In this document: in pieces, positions 1 through 7,685 of the stretch
Numbering within the stretch: the first letter of the stretch is position 1
Layout of the letters: each line of letters starts with the position of its first letter
Assembly (NCBI GenBank): GCA_964486455.1
Contig: CAZAMP010000021.1
Location: 8,360 to 72,359 of the forward strand
Length of the DNA: 64,000 nt
DNA from: CAZAMP01 sp964486455
Lineage (GTDB): Bacteria; Eisenbacteria; RBG-16-71-46; CAZAMP01
Direction: 5' to 3'
The notes under the pieces: generated by a model
The model's database searches: none
What the model saw: the letters and a program-made list of their open reading frames with translations, nothing else
What the model was told of the DNA's origin: nothing
Program-made: the position numbers and the translations under genes

Positions 1-222
1 TGTTGCACTGATTGGTGTGATGATGGTCATGTACCGTGGCCATTGACCTCATGTCTTGCCGGGATCCAGCTTCTAGATACGATCGGGATCCCATCGGACT
101 ACTTGACGCTTCGGCTCGAACGGATCGGTGGACGACCCATTGAGAATCCGCTGCTGCGTCCTGAAGTCGCCGACTACTTCGAGCGTCAGGGGAAGCACGC
201 GAGCATGACGGGAACGGAATGA
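1..222 (+). CDS. C-terminal part of an unrecognised protein (partial)
   Basis: The frame is open from the first base to a TGA that overlaps the ATG of the next gene (ATGA), the usual arrangement of coupled genes in this window. The last ~45 residues read like ordinary protein, with the segment PSDYLTLRLERIGGRP and an acidic/basic tail ending SMTGTE. The first ~20 codons are unusually Cys- and Trp-rich and may be out of frame, so the true reading could enter from another frame. No family is recognised and no function is proposed. Confidence 0.4.
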   Translation, partial: CCTDWCDDGHVPWPLTSCLAGIQLLDTIGIPSDYLTLRLERIGGRPIENPLLRPEVADYFERQGKHASMTGTE

Positions 223-857
223 ACATCATACCTTTCTACGGAACGACACATCCGGACCTCTTCGCGATCGAGCGCGCCGCCATGGATCGGCAGGGTCGTG
301 TCGTGAGCGCCCTCGACGAGCTGCTCCCGGAGGATGGGACCGTGTTGGATATCGGAGCGGGGGACGGTTTCACGGCGGAGGCACTCACCACGTCACGCCG
401 CGCCGTCTTTGCCATGGAGCCGGCGAGGGCGATGGTCGATTCGCGGCGGTCACTCTGTTGGGTGTGCGGGGAAGCCGAAGCGTTGCCGTATCGCGCCGCT
501 CGGTTTCGGGCGGCCTACGCGACGTGGGCGTTCTTCTTTCCCAGCATGCATGCGATCGATACGGGAATCGCGGAGATGGAGCGCGTGGTAGGACCTGGCG
601 GCTCGCTGGCCATCGTGAACAACCTCGGCGACGATGGTTTTTGTCGGCTTTCGCCGCGAAACATCGCGGAGCCTCCGGAGCCGTTCATCGAGCGCGGCTT
701 CGCCCTCGATGTCGTCGAAACCGCCTTCGAGTTCGACACGGTCGACGACGCGCGACGGCTGCTCGGCTTCTACTTCGGGGATCAAGGGCGCGCCCGGGCC
801 CGGCTGCGGATGAGCTTCCGCGTCGGGGTCTATCACAAGCGCGTCGCAGGGAAGTGA
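219..857 (+). CDS. Class I SAM-dependent methyltransferase
   Basis: A 212-residue protein with the Rossmann SAM-binding motif I near residues 42-52 (VLDIGAGDGF), an acidic-end strand (FAMEPA) and a later GPGGSLAIV strand typical of Methyltransf_11/25 proteins. It would transfer a methyl group from SAM to an unknown acceptor in the cytoplasm. Its ATG overlaps the stop of the preceding frame. It is the first of four intact methyltransferases in the 0.2-10 kb array, none with a clear substrate. Length is normal for a stand-alone small-molecule methyltransferase. Confidence 0.85.
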   Translation: MNIIPFYGTTHPDLFAIERAAMDRQGRVVSALDELLPEDGTVLDIGAGDGFTAEALTTSRRAVFAMEPARAMVDSRRSLCWVCGEAEALPYRAARFRAAYATWAFFFPSMHAIDTGIAEMERVVGPGGSLAIVNNLGDDGFCRLSPRNIAEPPEPFIERGFALDVVETAFEFDTVDDARRLLGFYFGDQGRARARLRMSFRVGVYHKRVAGK

Positions 858-876
858 CAGATTGCGACATGATCGG

Positions 877-904
877 TTGACTACGGGGCGACCGTCCGCA
901 TAAT
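877..904 (+). promoter_or_regulatory. Candidate promoter giving a (nearly) leaderless transcript
   Basis: TTGACT at 877-882 and CATAAT at 899-904 are separated by 16 bases. The start codon of the CDF transporter is at 912, so a normal initiation distance would place the transcript start on or beside the ATG. No Shine-Dalgarno sequence precedes that ATG, which agrees with a leaderless message. This is prediction from consensus only. Confidence 0.4.
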
Positions 905-911
905 CGATCCG

Positions 912-1841
912 ATGGCAAGCGGATCCAAGAAAGTCATATACGCCGCGTTCATCGGCAACGCCGGCATTGCGGTAACGAAGTTCATCGCCGCGGCCCTGAC
1001 CGGGTCGAGCGCCATGCTCACCGAGGCGATTCACTCCGTCGTCGACACTGGGAACCAACTGCTCCTGCTATGGGGCATCCGCCGCGCGTCCCGTCCCGCC
1101 GACGAGGATTTCCCGCTGGGCTATGGCAAAGAGGTCTACTTCTGGTCGTTCGTCGTGGCGATCCTCATTTTCGCCCTGGGCGCGGGACTCTCAGTCTACG
1201 AAGGAATTAAGCACCTCCTCCACCCGAATCCCGTTTCGAACATCGGCATCAACTATATTGTGTTGACGATCGCGATGATCTTCGAAGGGATCGCGTGGTG
1301 GATCGCGTGGCGGACGTTTCGGAAATCGAAGGGGAGGAAGGGGCTCCTGGAGGCTGTACGGCACGGCAAAGATCCGACGATGTTCGTCGTCTTGTTCGAG
1401 GACTCCGCAGCCCTTCTCGGGCTCGTCGTGGCGTTCGTCGGGATCGGTCTGGGGCAGTTGACGGGAAACCCCTATTTCGACGGCGCGGCCTCGGTGCTGA
1501 TCGGTCTCATTCTCGCGAGCGTCGCGGGATGGCTGGCGTGGGAGACAAAAGGTCTCTTGATCGGTGAAGCGGCCGACCCTGAGGTGCGACGGCGAATCCG
1601 GGAGATCGCGGCCACGCACGCCGGCGTCAAACACGTCAACGAGGTGATCACCATGCACATGGGACCGCAGACCATCCTGGTGAACGTGAGCGTCGACTTC
1701 GCGGATCAGCTGTCGAGTGCCGCCGTTGAAGAGGCCGTGGCGGACCTCAATCATCGCATCAAGGCCGCTTTGCCGGACGTCAGGCGCGTATTCATCGAGG
1801 CGGAGTCCTGGACCGCACACCGCGATCAGCGCGCCACGTAG
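912..1841 (+). CDS. Cation diffusion facilitator (CDF) family metal transporter
   Basis: A 309-residue inner-membrane protein with about six hydrophobic segments (roughly residues 8-29, 33-56, 75-98, 111-132, 156-181, 188-209) and a cytoplasmic C-terminal domain. Helix 2 carries H41xxxD45 in AIHSVVDTGNQ, and helix 5 carries E163-D164 in place of the second HxxxD. That pattern fits the ZnT9/SLC30A9-like branch of the CDF family rather than the FieF branch. The protein probably exports a divalent metal (Zn, Mn or Fe) by proton antiport; the substrate cannot be read from sequence. It may be translated from a leaderless message. Confidence 0.9.
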   Translation: MASGSKKVIYAAFIGNAGIAVTKFIAAALTGSSAMLTEAIHSVVDTGNQLLLLWGIRRASRPADEDFPLGYGKEVYFWSFVVAILIFALGAGLSVYEGIKHLLHPNPVSNIGINYIVLTIAMIFEGIAWWIAWRTFRKSKGRKGLLEAVRHGKDPTMFVVLFEDSAALLGLVVAFVGIGLGQLTGNPYFDGAASVLIGLILASVAGWLAWETKGLLIGEAADPEVRRRIREIAATHAGVKHVNEVITMHMGPQTILVNVSVDFADQLSSAAVEEAVADLNHRIKAALPDVRRVFIEAESWTAHRDQRAT

Positions 1842-1921
1842 GCGTGTCGAGTGTCGCCTCCGATCATCCCGACGGATCCGATCTCTCGAGAACGGGAGTA
1901 AACGCGTGGAGGGTAGGTGTC

Positions 1922-2113
1922 GTGGCAGACAGACTTCGTAGGTCGAATGACAGGGTGATCGCGGGCGTGTGCGGAGGGATCGCCGAACGCCTGGGATGGT
2001 CTCCAAAGCGCGTACGCGTCATCTACGTGCTAGTGTCGATCCTGAGCGCAGCGTTCCCCGGCACGCTCGTCTACCTGGCTCTCTGGTTTCTCCTGCCGGA
2101 AGCCGACGAGTGA
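1922..2113 (+). CDS. PspC-domain small membrane protein
   Basis: About 63 residues, essentially one PspC domain: an RRSNDRVIAGVCGGIAE segment followed by one transmembrane helix (VIYVLVSILSAAFPGTLVYLALWFLL). PspC proteins sit in the inner membrane and in some bacteria take part in envelope-stress signalling. The GTG at 1922 is preferred because GGAGGG lies 8 bases upstream; an upstream GTG at 1844 would add ~26 residues without family similarity and has no ribosome binding site. The stop overlaps the proposed GTG start of pyrE, so the two are probably co-translated. Confidence 0.8.
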   Translation: MADRLRRSNDRVIAGVCGGIAERLGWSPKRVRVIYVLVSILSAAFPGTLVYLALWFLLPEADE

Positions 2114-2667
2114 GTTCCGAAATGGCTCTCGACCGTGATGAGCTGGGTCGGCGGATCTATCAAGCGTCACATATCCGTGGGAGCTTCCGACTGCGGTCGG
2201 GTATGGAGTCGACCGAGTACTTCGACAAGTACCTCTTCGAAGCCGACCCGGCGCTGTTGAGCGAAATCTGTGTTCATCTAGAACGTCTGCTTCCCGACGA
2301 CGTGGACGCGCTCGCGGGCCTCGAGCTGGGAGGCGTATCAATCGCTGCCGTCCTCTCGCAGGCTACGTCGGTCAAGCTTCTGCAGATACGAAAGGAACCG
2401 AAGTCGTACGGAACGCGAAAGCAGATCGAGGGAGGGCCGGTCGCGGGGAAGCGTGTGGTGATCGTCGAAGATATCGTCACGTCCGGTGGACAGATCGTTG
2501 AGTCGGCGACCCTCCTTCGGCGCCATGGCGCTGAAATCCCGGCTGTGATCAGCGTCGTGGACCGCGAGGCGGGTGCGGACGAAAGCCTTGTGGCGATCGG
2601 ACTGGCCTACAATCCGCTCTTCACGATTCGCGAGCTCGAGCGGTTTGCGAGCGCGACGTCCGATTGA
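2110..2667 (+). CDS. pyrE: Orotate phosphoribosyltransferase
   Basis: Converts orotate and PRPP to orotidine 5'-phosphate in pyrimidine synthesis. The ~185-residue protein has the PRPP-binding signature VVIVEDIVTSGG and the upstream GLELGGVSIA loop, both diagnostic of this family. GTG 2110 (overlapping the PspC stop) has GGAAG 8 bases upstream and is preferred over ATG 2122, which has no obvious ribosome binding site. No other pyr genes are nearby, so it is a housekeeping gene embedded beside the accessory array. Length is normal. Confidence 0.93.
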   Translation: MSSEMALDRDELGRRIYQASHIRGSFRLRSGMESTEYFDKYLFEADPALLSEICVHLERLLPDDVDALAGLELGGVSIAAVLSQATSVKLLQIRKEPKSYGTRKQIEGGPVAGKRVVIVEDIVTSGGQIVESATLLRRHGAEIPAVISVVDREAGADESLVAIGLAYNPLFTIRELERFASATSD

Positions 2668-2689
2668 TGCTTTCAGATCTCCCTTTCCG

Positions 2690-2720
2690 TTGATTGTACC
2701 CCCAGAATCTCTGGTATAAT
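2690..2720 (+). promoter_or_regulatory. Extended -10 promoter
   Basis: A perfect TATAAT at 2715-2720 is preceded by TGG, making an extended -10. TTGATT at 2690-2695 lies 19 bases upstream as a weak -35. A short palindrome CCAGA-atc-TCTGG (2702-2714) fills the spacer and could be an operator. The next gene starts at 2810, so the leader would be about 80 bases. Confidence 0.6.
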
Positions 2721-2809
2721 TCCCTTGAAGCGCGATCAGTGAGACGGGGAATGCGACGATCGTCGGGGATCCGACGTGCCGTGAAGGTGCCGGACCGAGA
2801 GACGCCGAC

Positions 2810-3187
2810 ATGCCTGGCCAGGTCGATTACCTGACAGGCGAGCGGATCGTCCTAGTTCGCTCATCTGGCCGACTGACAGAGAAGGACCTGCTCGCCCTAA
2901 GCGGAGACGTTGCTCGTCTCTTTGATGAGCATGCGGTCGATAGTGTGCTCATCGACTCCACCGAGCTTCAGAAACTGCCCTCACCCGTCGTTCTGTTCAA
3001 CTTCATCATTGCCCTGTCCGACGCGGGTCTCCCACGCCGATCTCGAATCGCCATCCTGACCGGATCCGATACCCCCAATGATGTTGAATTCATGGAGACC
3101 GTCGGGAAGAATCGCGGCATCATGGTGGAGCTGTTCCGTGATCGGCGCGAGGCGATCGCATGGCTCACTCCCGCCATCGAAGACTGA
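2810..3187 (+). CDS. SpoIIAA/STAS-like small protein
   Basis: A 125-residue cytoplasmic protein with the alternating strand-helix pattern and overall style of SpoIIAA-like (STAS-superfamily) proteins: a leading strand pair (ERIVLVRSSGRLT), a central VDSVLIDSTELQKLP strand-turn and a C-terminal ELFRDRREAIAWL helix. In the related 'SpoIIAA-like' family the final helix follows a similar FxDxxxAxxWL pattern. No phosphorylatable serine in the classical position is obvious. Role unknown; it has its own predicted promoter. Confidence 0.6.
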   Translation: MPGQVDYLTGERIVLVRSSGRLTEKDLLALSGDVARLFDEHAVDSVLIDSTELQKLPSPVVLFNFIIALSDAGLPRRSRIAILTGSDTPNDVEFMETVGKNRGIMVELFRDRREAIAWLTPAIED

Positions 3188-3234
3188 CCCACCTGCCTGT
3201 TTCCCGTTCGACGCGACACGACAGAGGAGCACAG

Positions 3235-3434
3235 ATGAAAGACCGCTATTCGATAGACAAGGAAGTCCGCTTTCCCGGGCTGACACACATTGATATCGCT
3301 AACCTGGTGGCGGCGAACGAACACGAGTGGCACAATCAAACGCTGTGCGCGGTGACACTCATCGCACGCGCGCGCCGGAAGGCGTCGTGATGTTGATGGT
3401 GGAGGGTAGCGGTGTGGAGCCGACGGGGGACTAG
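3235..3434 (+). pseudogene. Cupin-domain gene with internal deletion (N- and C-terminal ends only)
   Basis: The ATG at 3235 has a strong GAGGAG ribosome binding site and opens a reading (MKDRYSIDKEVRF ... NEHEWHNQTLCAV) that matches the N-terminus of small single-domain cupins. After about codon 39 the continuation ends at an early stop (3390). A different frame from about 3349 to the TAG at 3432-3434 reads THRTRAPEGVVMLMVEGSG, which matches the C-terminal end of the same kind of protein. The middle, including the HxH metal-binding beta-barrel core, is missing. I infer one deletion that also shifted the frame, leaving an inactive gene. Confidence 0.7.
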
Positions 3435-3447
3435 GAGAAATCGCCCT

Positions 3448-3960
3448 ATGTCGATGTCCGACTACATCCGTGGAATCAGGAGCAAGGTGGGGAATGATCT
3501 CATGGTGACGCCGTCGGCCGCCATCGTCGCGTTCGACGCCGAGCGGCGCGTGTTGCTGGCCCGCCATGCCGATCCCGACATCTGGATTGCACCCGGAGGA
3601 ATGATCGAGCCGAACGAGACGCCGGCCGACGCCGCCTTGAGAGAGGTTTGGGAGGAGACCGGAACGCGCGTCGAGCTGGTGCGCGTCCTCGGCGTCTACG
3701 CGGGACCCGACTATCATGTGGTCTACACGAACGGCCACGAGATGACCTACGTGATGACCGTATTCGAGGGCCGCTTGGCCGGGCGACTTGGGCGGCCGGA
3801 CGGCCGGGAGACACTGGAGATCGGACTCTTCTCTGAATCCGAAGCGCGGACGCTGAACCTCGGACGCGGGATGCCGGCCGTGCTGCGCGACGCATTCGCG
3901 AGACAATCGACGGCCGCCTTCCAACCCGCCACCTGGCATCCATCCGATGAGACTCGCTGA
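3448..3960 (+). CDS. Nudix hydrolase
   Basis: About 170 residues with a complete Nudix box, GGMIEPNETPADAALREVWEETGT, matching Gx5Ex7REUxEExGU. It should cleave a nucleoside diphosphate linked to another moiety with Mg2+; the substrate is not predictable. ATG 3448 has GGAG about 10 bases upstream; an in-frame ATG at 3454 is an alternative. The C-terminus overlaps the start of the following methyltransferase by 14 bases, implying coupled expression. Reading is intact, unlike the cupin remnant just upstream. Confidence 0.9.
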   Translation: MSMSDYIRGIRSKVGNDLMVTPSAAIVAFDAERRVLLARHADPDIWIAPGGMIEPNETPADAALREVWEETGTRVELVRVLGVYAGPDYHVVYTNGHEMTYVMTVFEGRLAGRLGRPDGRETLEIGLFSESEARTLNLGRGMPAVLRDAFARQSTAAFQPATWHPSDETR

Positions 3961-4825
3961 TATCGCCGCTGCGGCTCCTCCCGTGCCGTGGGAAGGGGAG
4001 GAGAAAATTCCCTGGAGCGAACCCGCGTTCAGCGAGCGGATGCTGGCGGAGCATCTCTCCCAAGATCATGATCTGGCAAGCCGGCGACGCGAGACGATCG
4101 ATCGCCAGGTCGAGTGGATTCACGCTCATGTCTTGCGCGAAAGGCCGTCCCGCATACTGGATCTCGGGTGTGGCCCGGGCTTCTACACGCAACGTCTCTC
4201 GCGCCTGGGCCACGAGTGCGTGGGTATCGACTACTCGCCCGCGTCAATCGCGCATGCCAGAGAGGTGGCCCAGAACGAGTCGCCGCCGATCGTCTACATC
4301 GAAGAGGACATGTGCCGCGCGGAGTTCGGGGACGGATATGATCTCGTCATGTTGATCTGGGGCGAGTTCAATGCGTTTTCTCCGAAGAACGGCCGCCTGG
4401 TTCTGGAGAAATGTGCGCACTCCATGTCCGACGGGGGGCGCCTCCTTCTGGAGGTGCAAACATTTGACGGCGTCAAGGCGATCGGCCGAGAGCCTGCGAC
4501 GTGGACATCCGCGGAATCCGGACTCTTCTCCGAGCGTCCGTTCATGTGCCTGAAGCAGAGCTGCTGGAGCGAGCCCCATCACGCGGCAACGACGCGATTC
4601 TGGGTCGTCGATGTGGAGACCGCGCGCGTGCGCATGATGAACTCCAGCGCGAAAGCCTATACGGATGACGAATACGACGAGCTGCTCCGTGCCTCCGGGT
4701 TTCGGGCCATCCGCCGACACCCGTCAATGAGCAACGAGACGGGTGACGAGCTGTCCGGCATTGTAGTGCTGCTCGCCGAGTGGGGTGACGACCGCCAGCC
4801 CACAAGACGCGTCGTGAGCGGTTGA
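3947..4825 (+). CDS. SAM-dependent methyltransferase
   Basis: A 292-residue class I methyltransferase with motif I RILDLGCGPGFYTQ, the acidic GIDYS end of strand 2 and a CxxxMSDGGRLLLEV post-motif strand. The ~60-residue N-terminal extension (PWSEPAFSERMLAEHL) occurs in a common family of uncharacterised methyltransferases acting on small molecules. It overlaps the Nudix gene by 14 bases and probably shares its transcript. Substrate unknown. Confidence 0.87.
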   Translation: MRLADIAAAAPPVPWEGEEKIPWSEPAFSERMLAEHLSQDHDLASRRRETIDRQVEWIHAHVLRERPSRILDLGCGPGFYTQRLSRLGHECVGIDYSPASIAHAREVAQNESPPIVYIEEDMCRAEFGDGYDLVMLIWGEFNAFSPKNGRLVLEKCAHSMSDGGRLLLEVQTFDGVKAIGREPATWTSAESGLFSERPFMCLKQSCWSEPHHAATTRFWVVDVETARVRMMNSSAKAYTDDEYDELLRASGFRAIRRHPSMSNETGDELSGIVVLLAEWGDDRQPTRRVVSG

Positions 4826-4904
4826 GGTTGCCGGATCGTTCGTCTCTGACTACTCTCCATCGAAGCGATCAGATCACACGCGTAAGCTAGATGTGGAGGG
4901 GACG

Positions 4905-5378
4905 GTGAGCTTCGAGATTCGCCCCATGAAGACCGGTGAAGGCGCCAACTGTGAGCTTGTCATGAGGGGCCTTCCGGGATGGTTCGGTATCGAGCAGTCG
5001 ATCCTCGACTACGCCAAGGCCACCGAAGAGATGGAGACGTTAGTGGCCGAGGTTTCCGGTGCCATCGTCGGTTTCATCACGCTCAATCAACACAATCCTC
5101 TTTCCGCCGAGATGCACGTGCTCGGAGTCCTCCGCGACTATCACGGGCAAGGGATAGGGCGGGCGCTGGTCGAGCACGTTGAAGCGATTGCGAGATCCCG
5201 GGCGATCGAGTTCATGCAGGTGAAGACACTCGGGCCCTCACACCCGGACTCCAACTATGCGCAGACCAGACTCTTCTATGAGCACATCGGGTACAGGCCG
5301 CTTGAAGAGAATGAACTCTGGGGGAAGGACAGCCCGTGCTTGATCATGGTCAAGCACCTTTCATGCGCGGACGACTAG
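4905..5378 (+). CDS. GNAT family N-acetyltransferase
   Basis: About 157 residues with the GNAT core: a beta-strand pair ending in VLGVLRDYHGQGIGRALVEHV (the R/Q-x-x-G-x-G/A acetyl-CoA pyrophosphate loop) and a C-terminal LFYEHIGYRPLEE. Transfers an acetyl group to an unknown amine. GTG 4905 is chosen because GGAGG lies 4-5 bases upstream; GTG 4893 would overlap that site. It is complete and stands alone, about 80 bases after the methyltransferase. Confidence 0.85.
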   Translation: MSFEIRPMKTGEGANCELVMRGLPGWFGIEQSILDYAKATEEMETLVAEVSGAIVGFITLNQHNPLSAEMHVLGVLRDYHGQGIGRALVEHVEAIARSRAIEFMQVKTLGPSHPDSNYAQTRLFYEHIGYRPLEENELWGKDSPCLIMVKHLSCADD

Positions 5379-5650
5379 GTTGCCCCGAACTCTCACGGCC
5401 CGGGTGATGCGGTGAATTCAAAACGGTCGGGATATCGAGCGGGATCCATCGTGACGGTGGATCCGCGTGTCCGGGGCCGTTGCGATCGTCGGTTACGCGG
5501 TGTCGTACATCCCCGATTCGATCTGGAAGGGAATGAGTTGGGGGGTCACGTTCGAATTCATCCTCGATGGCGTGATCTACGGCCTATTGACGGCGGGTAC
5601 ATTCGCGTGGCTTTGGCCTGAACTGTAGATGTGTCAGAGGCGGCCGGGAA
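5379..5650 (+). other. Intergenic stretch containing a gene remnant
   Basis: This 272-base stretch between the GNAT and the next methyltransferase contains only the truncated membrane-protein frame described at 5455-5628. The first ~75 bases hold no recognisable coding or regulatory signal. Confidence 0.5.
5455..5628 (+). pseudogene. C-terminal remnant of a small membrane protein
   Basis: The frame opening just after a TGA at 5452 reads VAIVGYAVSYIPDSIWKG followed by a hydrophobic hairpin ending DGVIYGLLTAGTFAWLWP and a TAG. That ending is typical of the last transmembrane segments of a family of small (about 130-150 residue) uncharacterised membrane proteins. Upstream helices are absent and no ribosome binding site is evident; GTG 5467 is the only plausible start (53 residues). 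I read it as a 5'-truncated gene, although a genuine mini-protein cannot be excluded. Confidence 0.5.
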
Positions 5651-6421
5651 ATGAACGACGCGGAGAGAAGCATCCACAGGCGGCTACACGAGGGATACCG
5701 GGACGACAAGCCCGCACGGCTGGCCTTCGTTCGGCGCGCCTACGCGATGCTACCGGAAATCGAGGCGCCGCGAATCCTTGACGTCGGATGCGGATGCGGC
5801 GGCCCCACTCTGGAGCTGGCGAGACTGAGTGGCGGTGAGGTGACCGGTCTGGATGTCGATCGATCCGCCGTACACGAGCTCGAGACGAGGGCCCAAGCGG
5901 CGGGACTCGGCCAACGGATCCACGCCCGGTGCGGTTCGATGCATGAACTAGGCTTCACGGGTGATCCGTTCGACGTCGTCTGGGCGGAGGCTTCCCTTCA
6001 TGCCATGGGGTTCGGGGCCGGGCTCGATGCGTGCGCCGGAAGCTTGAAGCCGGCCGGGTGTCTGGTCATCCACGAGATGGTCTGGGTACAGCCGAAGCCG
6101 CCGGAGGAGCTCGCGAGCTACTGGCAGGGGCGTTTCCCGGAGATCCGGACCGTACCCGAGCTCGAAGCTTTCATCCGCCGTCACGGGTTTTCCATCATCG
6201 CCTCCTTCGCGCTACCTGAAGAGTACTGGTGGGGCGACTATTTTCGGTTCATCGAGGATCGAATCGCGGCACTCCGGTCCGAGCTTCGGGGGAACGTGAA
6301 AGCGACCCAGGCGCTCGATCGGGAGCAGCGGGTGGTGGATCTCCACAAGCGGAACCGAGGCTGGTACGGATCGGCCTACTTCGTAACGCGAAAATCAACA
6401 GAGGAGACCGCAGCGGAATGA
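5651..6421 (+). CDS. SAM-dependent methyltransferase
   Basis: 256 residues with motif I RILDVGCGCGGPTLELA, GLDVD at the end of strand 2 and FDVVWAEASLHAMGF in the motif II region. The tail (RSELRGN ... GWYGSAYFVTRK) resembles UbiE/arsenite-methyltransferase-like small-molecule methyltransferases, but the conserved cysteines of ArsM are absent. Substrate unknown. Its stop overlaps the ATG of the VOC-family gene (ATGA), so the pair is likely co-translated. Confidence 0.87.
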   Translation: MNDAERSIHRRLHEGYRDDKPARLAFVRRAYAMLPEIEAPRILDVGCGCGGPTLELARLSGGEVTGLDVDRSAVHELETRAQAAGLGQRIHARCGSMHELGFTGDPFDVVWAEASLHAMGFGAGLDACAGSLKPAGCLVIHEMVWVQPKPPEELASYWQGRFPEIRTVPELEAFIRRHGFSIIASFALPEEYWWGDYFRFIEDRIAALRSELRGNVKATQALDREQRVVDLHKRNRGWYGSAYFVTRKSTEETAAE

Positions 6422-6801
6422 CACAAGAGAACAAACCCCCGATCGGCTCGGTCGCGTGGCGGGATCTCACCGTGGAGAATGCCGATGGGGTTCGGAGGTT
6501 CTATGAGGACGTGGTCGGCTGGACGACCCGCGAGCATCCGATGGGCGAATACAGCGACTATGATGTCTTGACCGCGGACGGCTCGGACACGGTGGCCGGG
6601 ATTTGTCACGCGCGCGGGAGCAACGTGAATCTCCCCGCGTCATGGCTCGTCTATGTCGTCGTCAAAGACGTTGGGGAGAGCGCCCGCCGCTGTGAGGAAC
6701 TCGGGGGGCGGGTGATCGACGGCCCGCGCGCGATGGGAACGAGCGATTTCTGCGTGATCGAAGACCCCGCGGGTGCGGTGTTGGCACTGATCAGTCAATA
6801 G
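6418..6801 (+). CDS. VOC (glyoxalase/bleomycin-resistance fold) protein
   Basis: 127 residues with one betaalphabetabetabeta pair of the vicinal oxygen chelate fold: VAWRDLTVENADGVRRFYEDVVGW at the start (typical xDxxxxxxFYxxxxGW) and FCVIEDPAGAVLALI at the end (typical DPxGxxxxL). Such proteins bind a divalent metal or sequester drugs as dimers. The start overlaps the upstream methyltransferase stop. No specific substrate can be assigned. Confidence 0.88.
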   Translation: MTQENKPPIGSVAWRDLTVENADGVRRFYEDVVGWTTREHPMGEYSDYDVLTADGSDTVAGICHARGSNVNLPASWLVYVVVKDVGESARRCEELGGRVIDGPRAMGTSDFCVIEDPAGAVLALISQ

Positions 6802-6826
6802 GGGTTCCACAACGAGGGGGGTGGGG

Positions 6827-7225
6827 ATGAGGATCTTTCACGCCGTGCTTGTCGTCATGGTGCTCGCACCTGCGGTCGCCGTCGCGGGCGTTCCGGCCCT
6901 GGTCGCGCCCAGTCATGTCCTGCAGATGCAGGTCGGGGGGGAGGCGCCGCCGGTGAGCAGCCAGATCACCTTCACGAAGGACGATGACGAAAGGCAGATC
7001 ATCGCGGACCTGCCTGAAGGAGAACAGATCGTCGTTCCGGTTCTGATCTCCGATGACGGCGGAATCAAGTTTCAGTTCGCCAAGGTGGCGGATGATCGCA
7101 TTCTCGCGATTCACTTCATCGGCTCCACTGACGGTGAGGAGAGCTGGAGCGGCGCCTTCACCGGGATGATCGATGGCGAGATTGATGAGCACATGTCCGG
7201 CACCTTTAAGTTGTCTCCCAAGTGA
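6827..7225 (+). CDS. Exported protein of unknown function
   Basis: About 132 residues with an N-terminal Sec signal (MRIFHAVLVVMVLAPAVAVAG) and a mature part of short beta strands rich in Asp and Glu. It has no lipobox and no recognisable domain, and is probably periplasmic. ATG 6827 is preferred because the GAGGGGGG run ends 5 bases upstream; GTG 6821 would sit on it. Both neighbours are cytoplasmic enzymes, so context gives no clue. Confidence 0.65.
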   Translation: MRIFHAVLVVMVLAPAVAVAGVPALVAPSHVLQMQVGGEAPPVSSQITFTKDDDERQIIADLPEGEQIVVPVLISDDGGIKFQFAKVADDRILAIHFIGSTDGEESWSGAFTGMIDGEIDEHMSGTFKLSPK

Positions 7226-7276
7226 GGTCATCGAGCTGGTTCAATTGCAGGGTTCAGTACGGAGACGGAGTGAAGC

Positions 7277-7642
7277 ATGACGAGGCGACCTGACGCGTCG
7301 GAATATGCCGAGTACTACGATGGCTATGTGAAGCTGGTACCGGATGGTGACATCATTCGGGTCCTGCATGAGCAGCTCGACGAGATGCTCGAGCTTCTCG
7401 CCGGAGTGCCCGCTGAAAAGGCCGAGTATCGGTACGAGCCGGAGAAGTGGAGTGTCAAGGAGCTCATCCGACACGTCATCGACGTGGAGTGGATCTTCGT
7501 CTGCCGAGCGCTGACGTTCGCACGCTCCGACACTTCAGCGCTGCCGGGGATGGATCAGGACGAGTTCGCGGATCGAGCGGCCTCTGTCGAGCAAAGCCTC
7601 GGAGACATGCGCGTGCTGAAGGAGAGATACCTGAGCGGATAG
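7277..7642 (+). pseudogene. DinB-family protein with an internal in-frame deletion
   Basis: The first ~105 residues match the N-terminal two helices of a DinB/YfiT-type four-helix protein, including the LVPDGDIIRVL opening and the HVIDVEWIF helix with the first metal-ligand histidine. The protein then jumps from SVEQSLGD directly to MRVLKERYLSG, which resembles the extreme C-terminus where the family normally has a HxxHxxVLRERYL helix. About 45-50 residues, including the last histidine ligands, are missing without a frameshift. The product (121 residues rather than ~170) should not bind metal normally and is probably non-functional, unless the short form has been repurposed. Confidence 0.6.
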
Positions 7643-7685
7643 GGCCGCGGGTACGGACGATCCGATCGACTGCCTGGAGGTTGTC

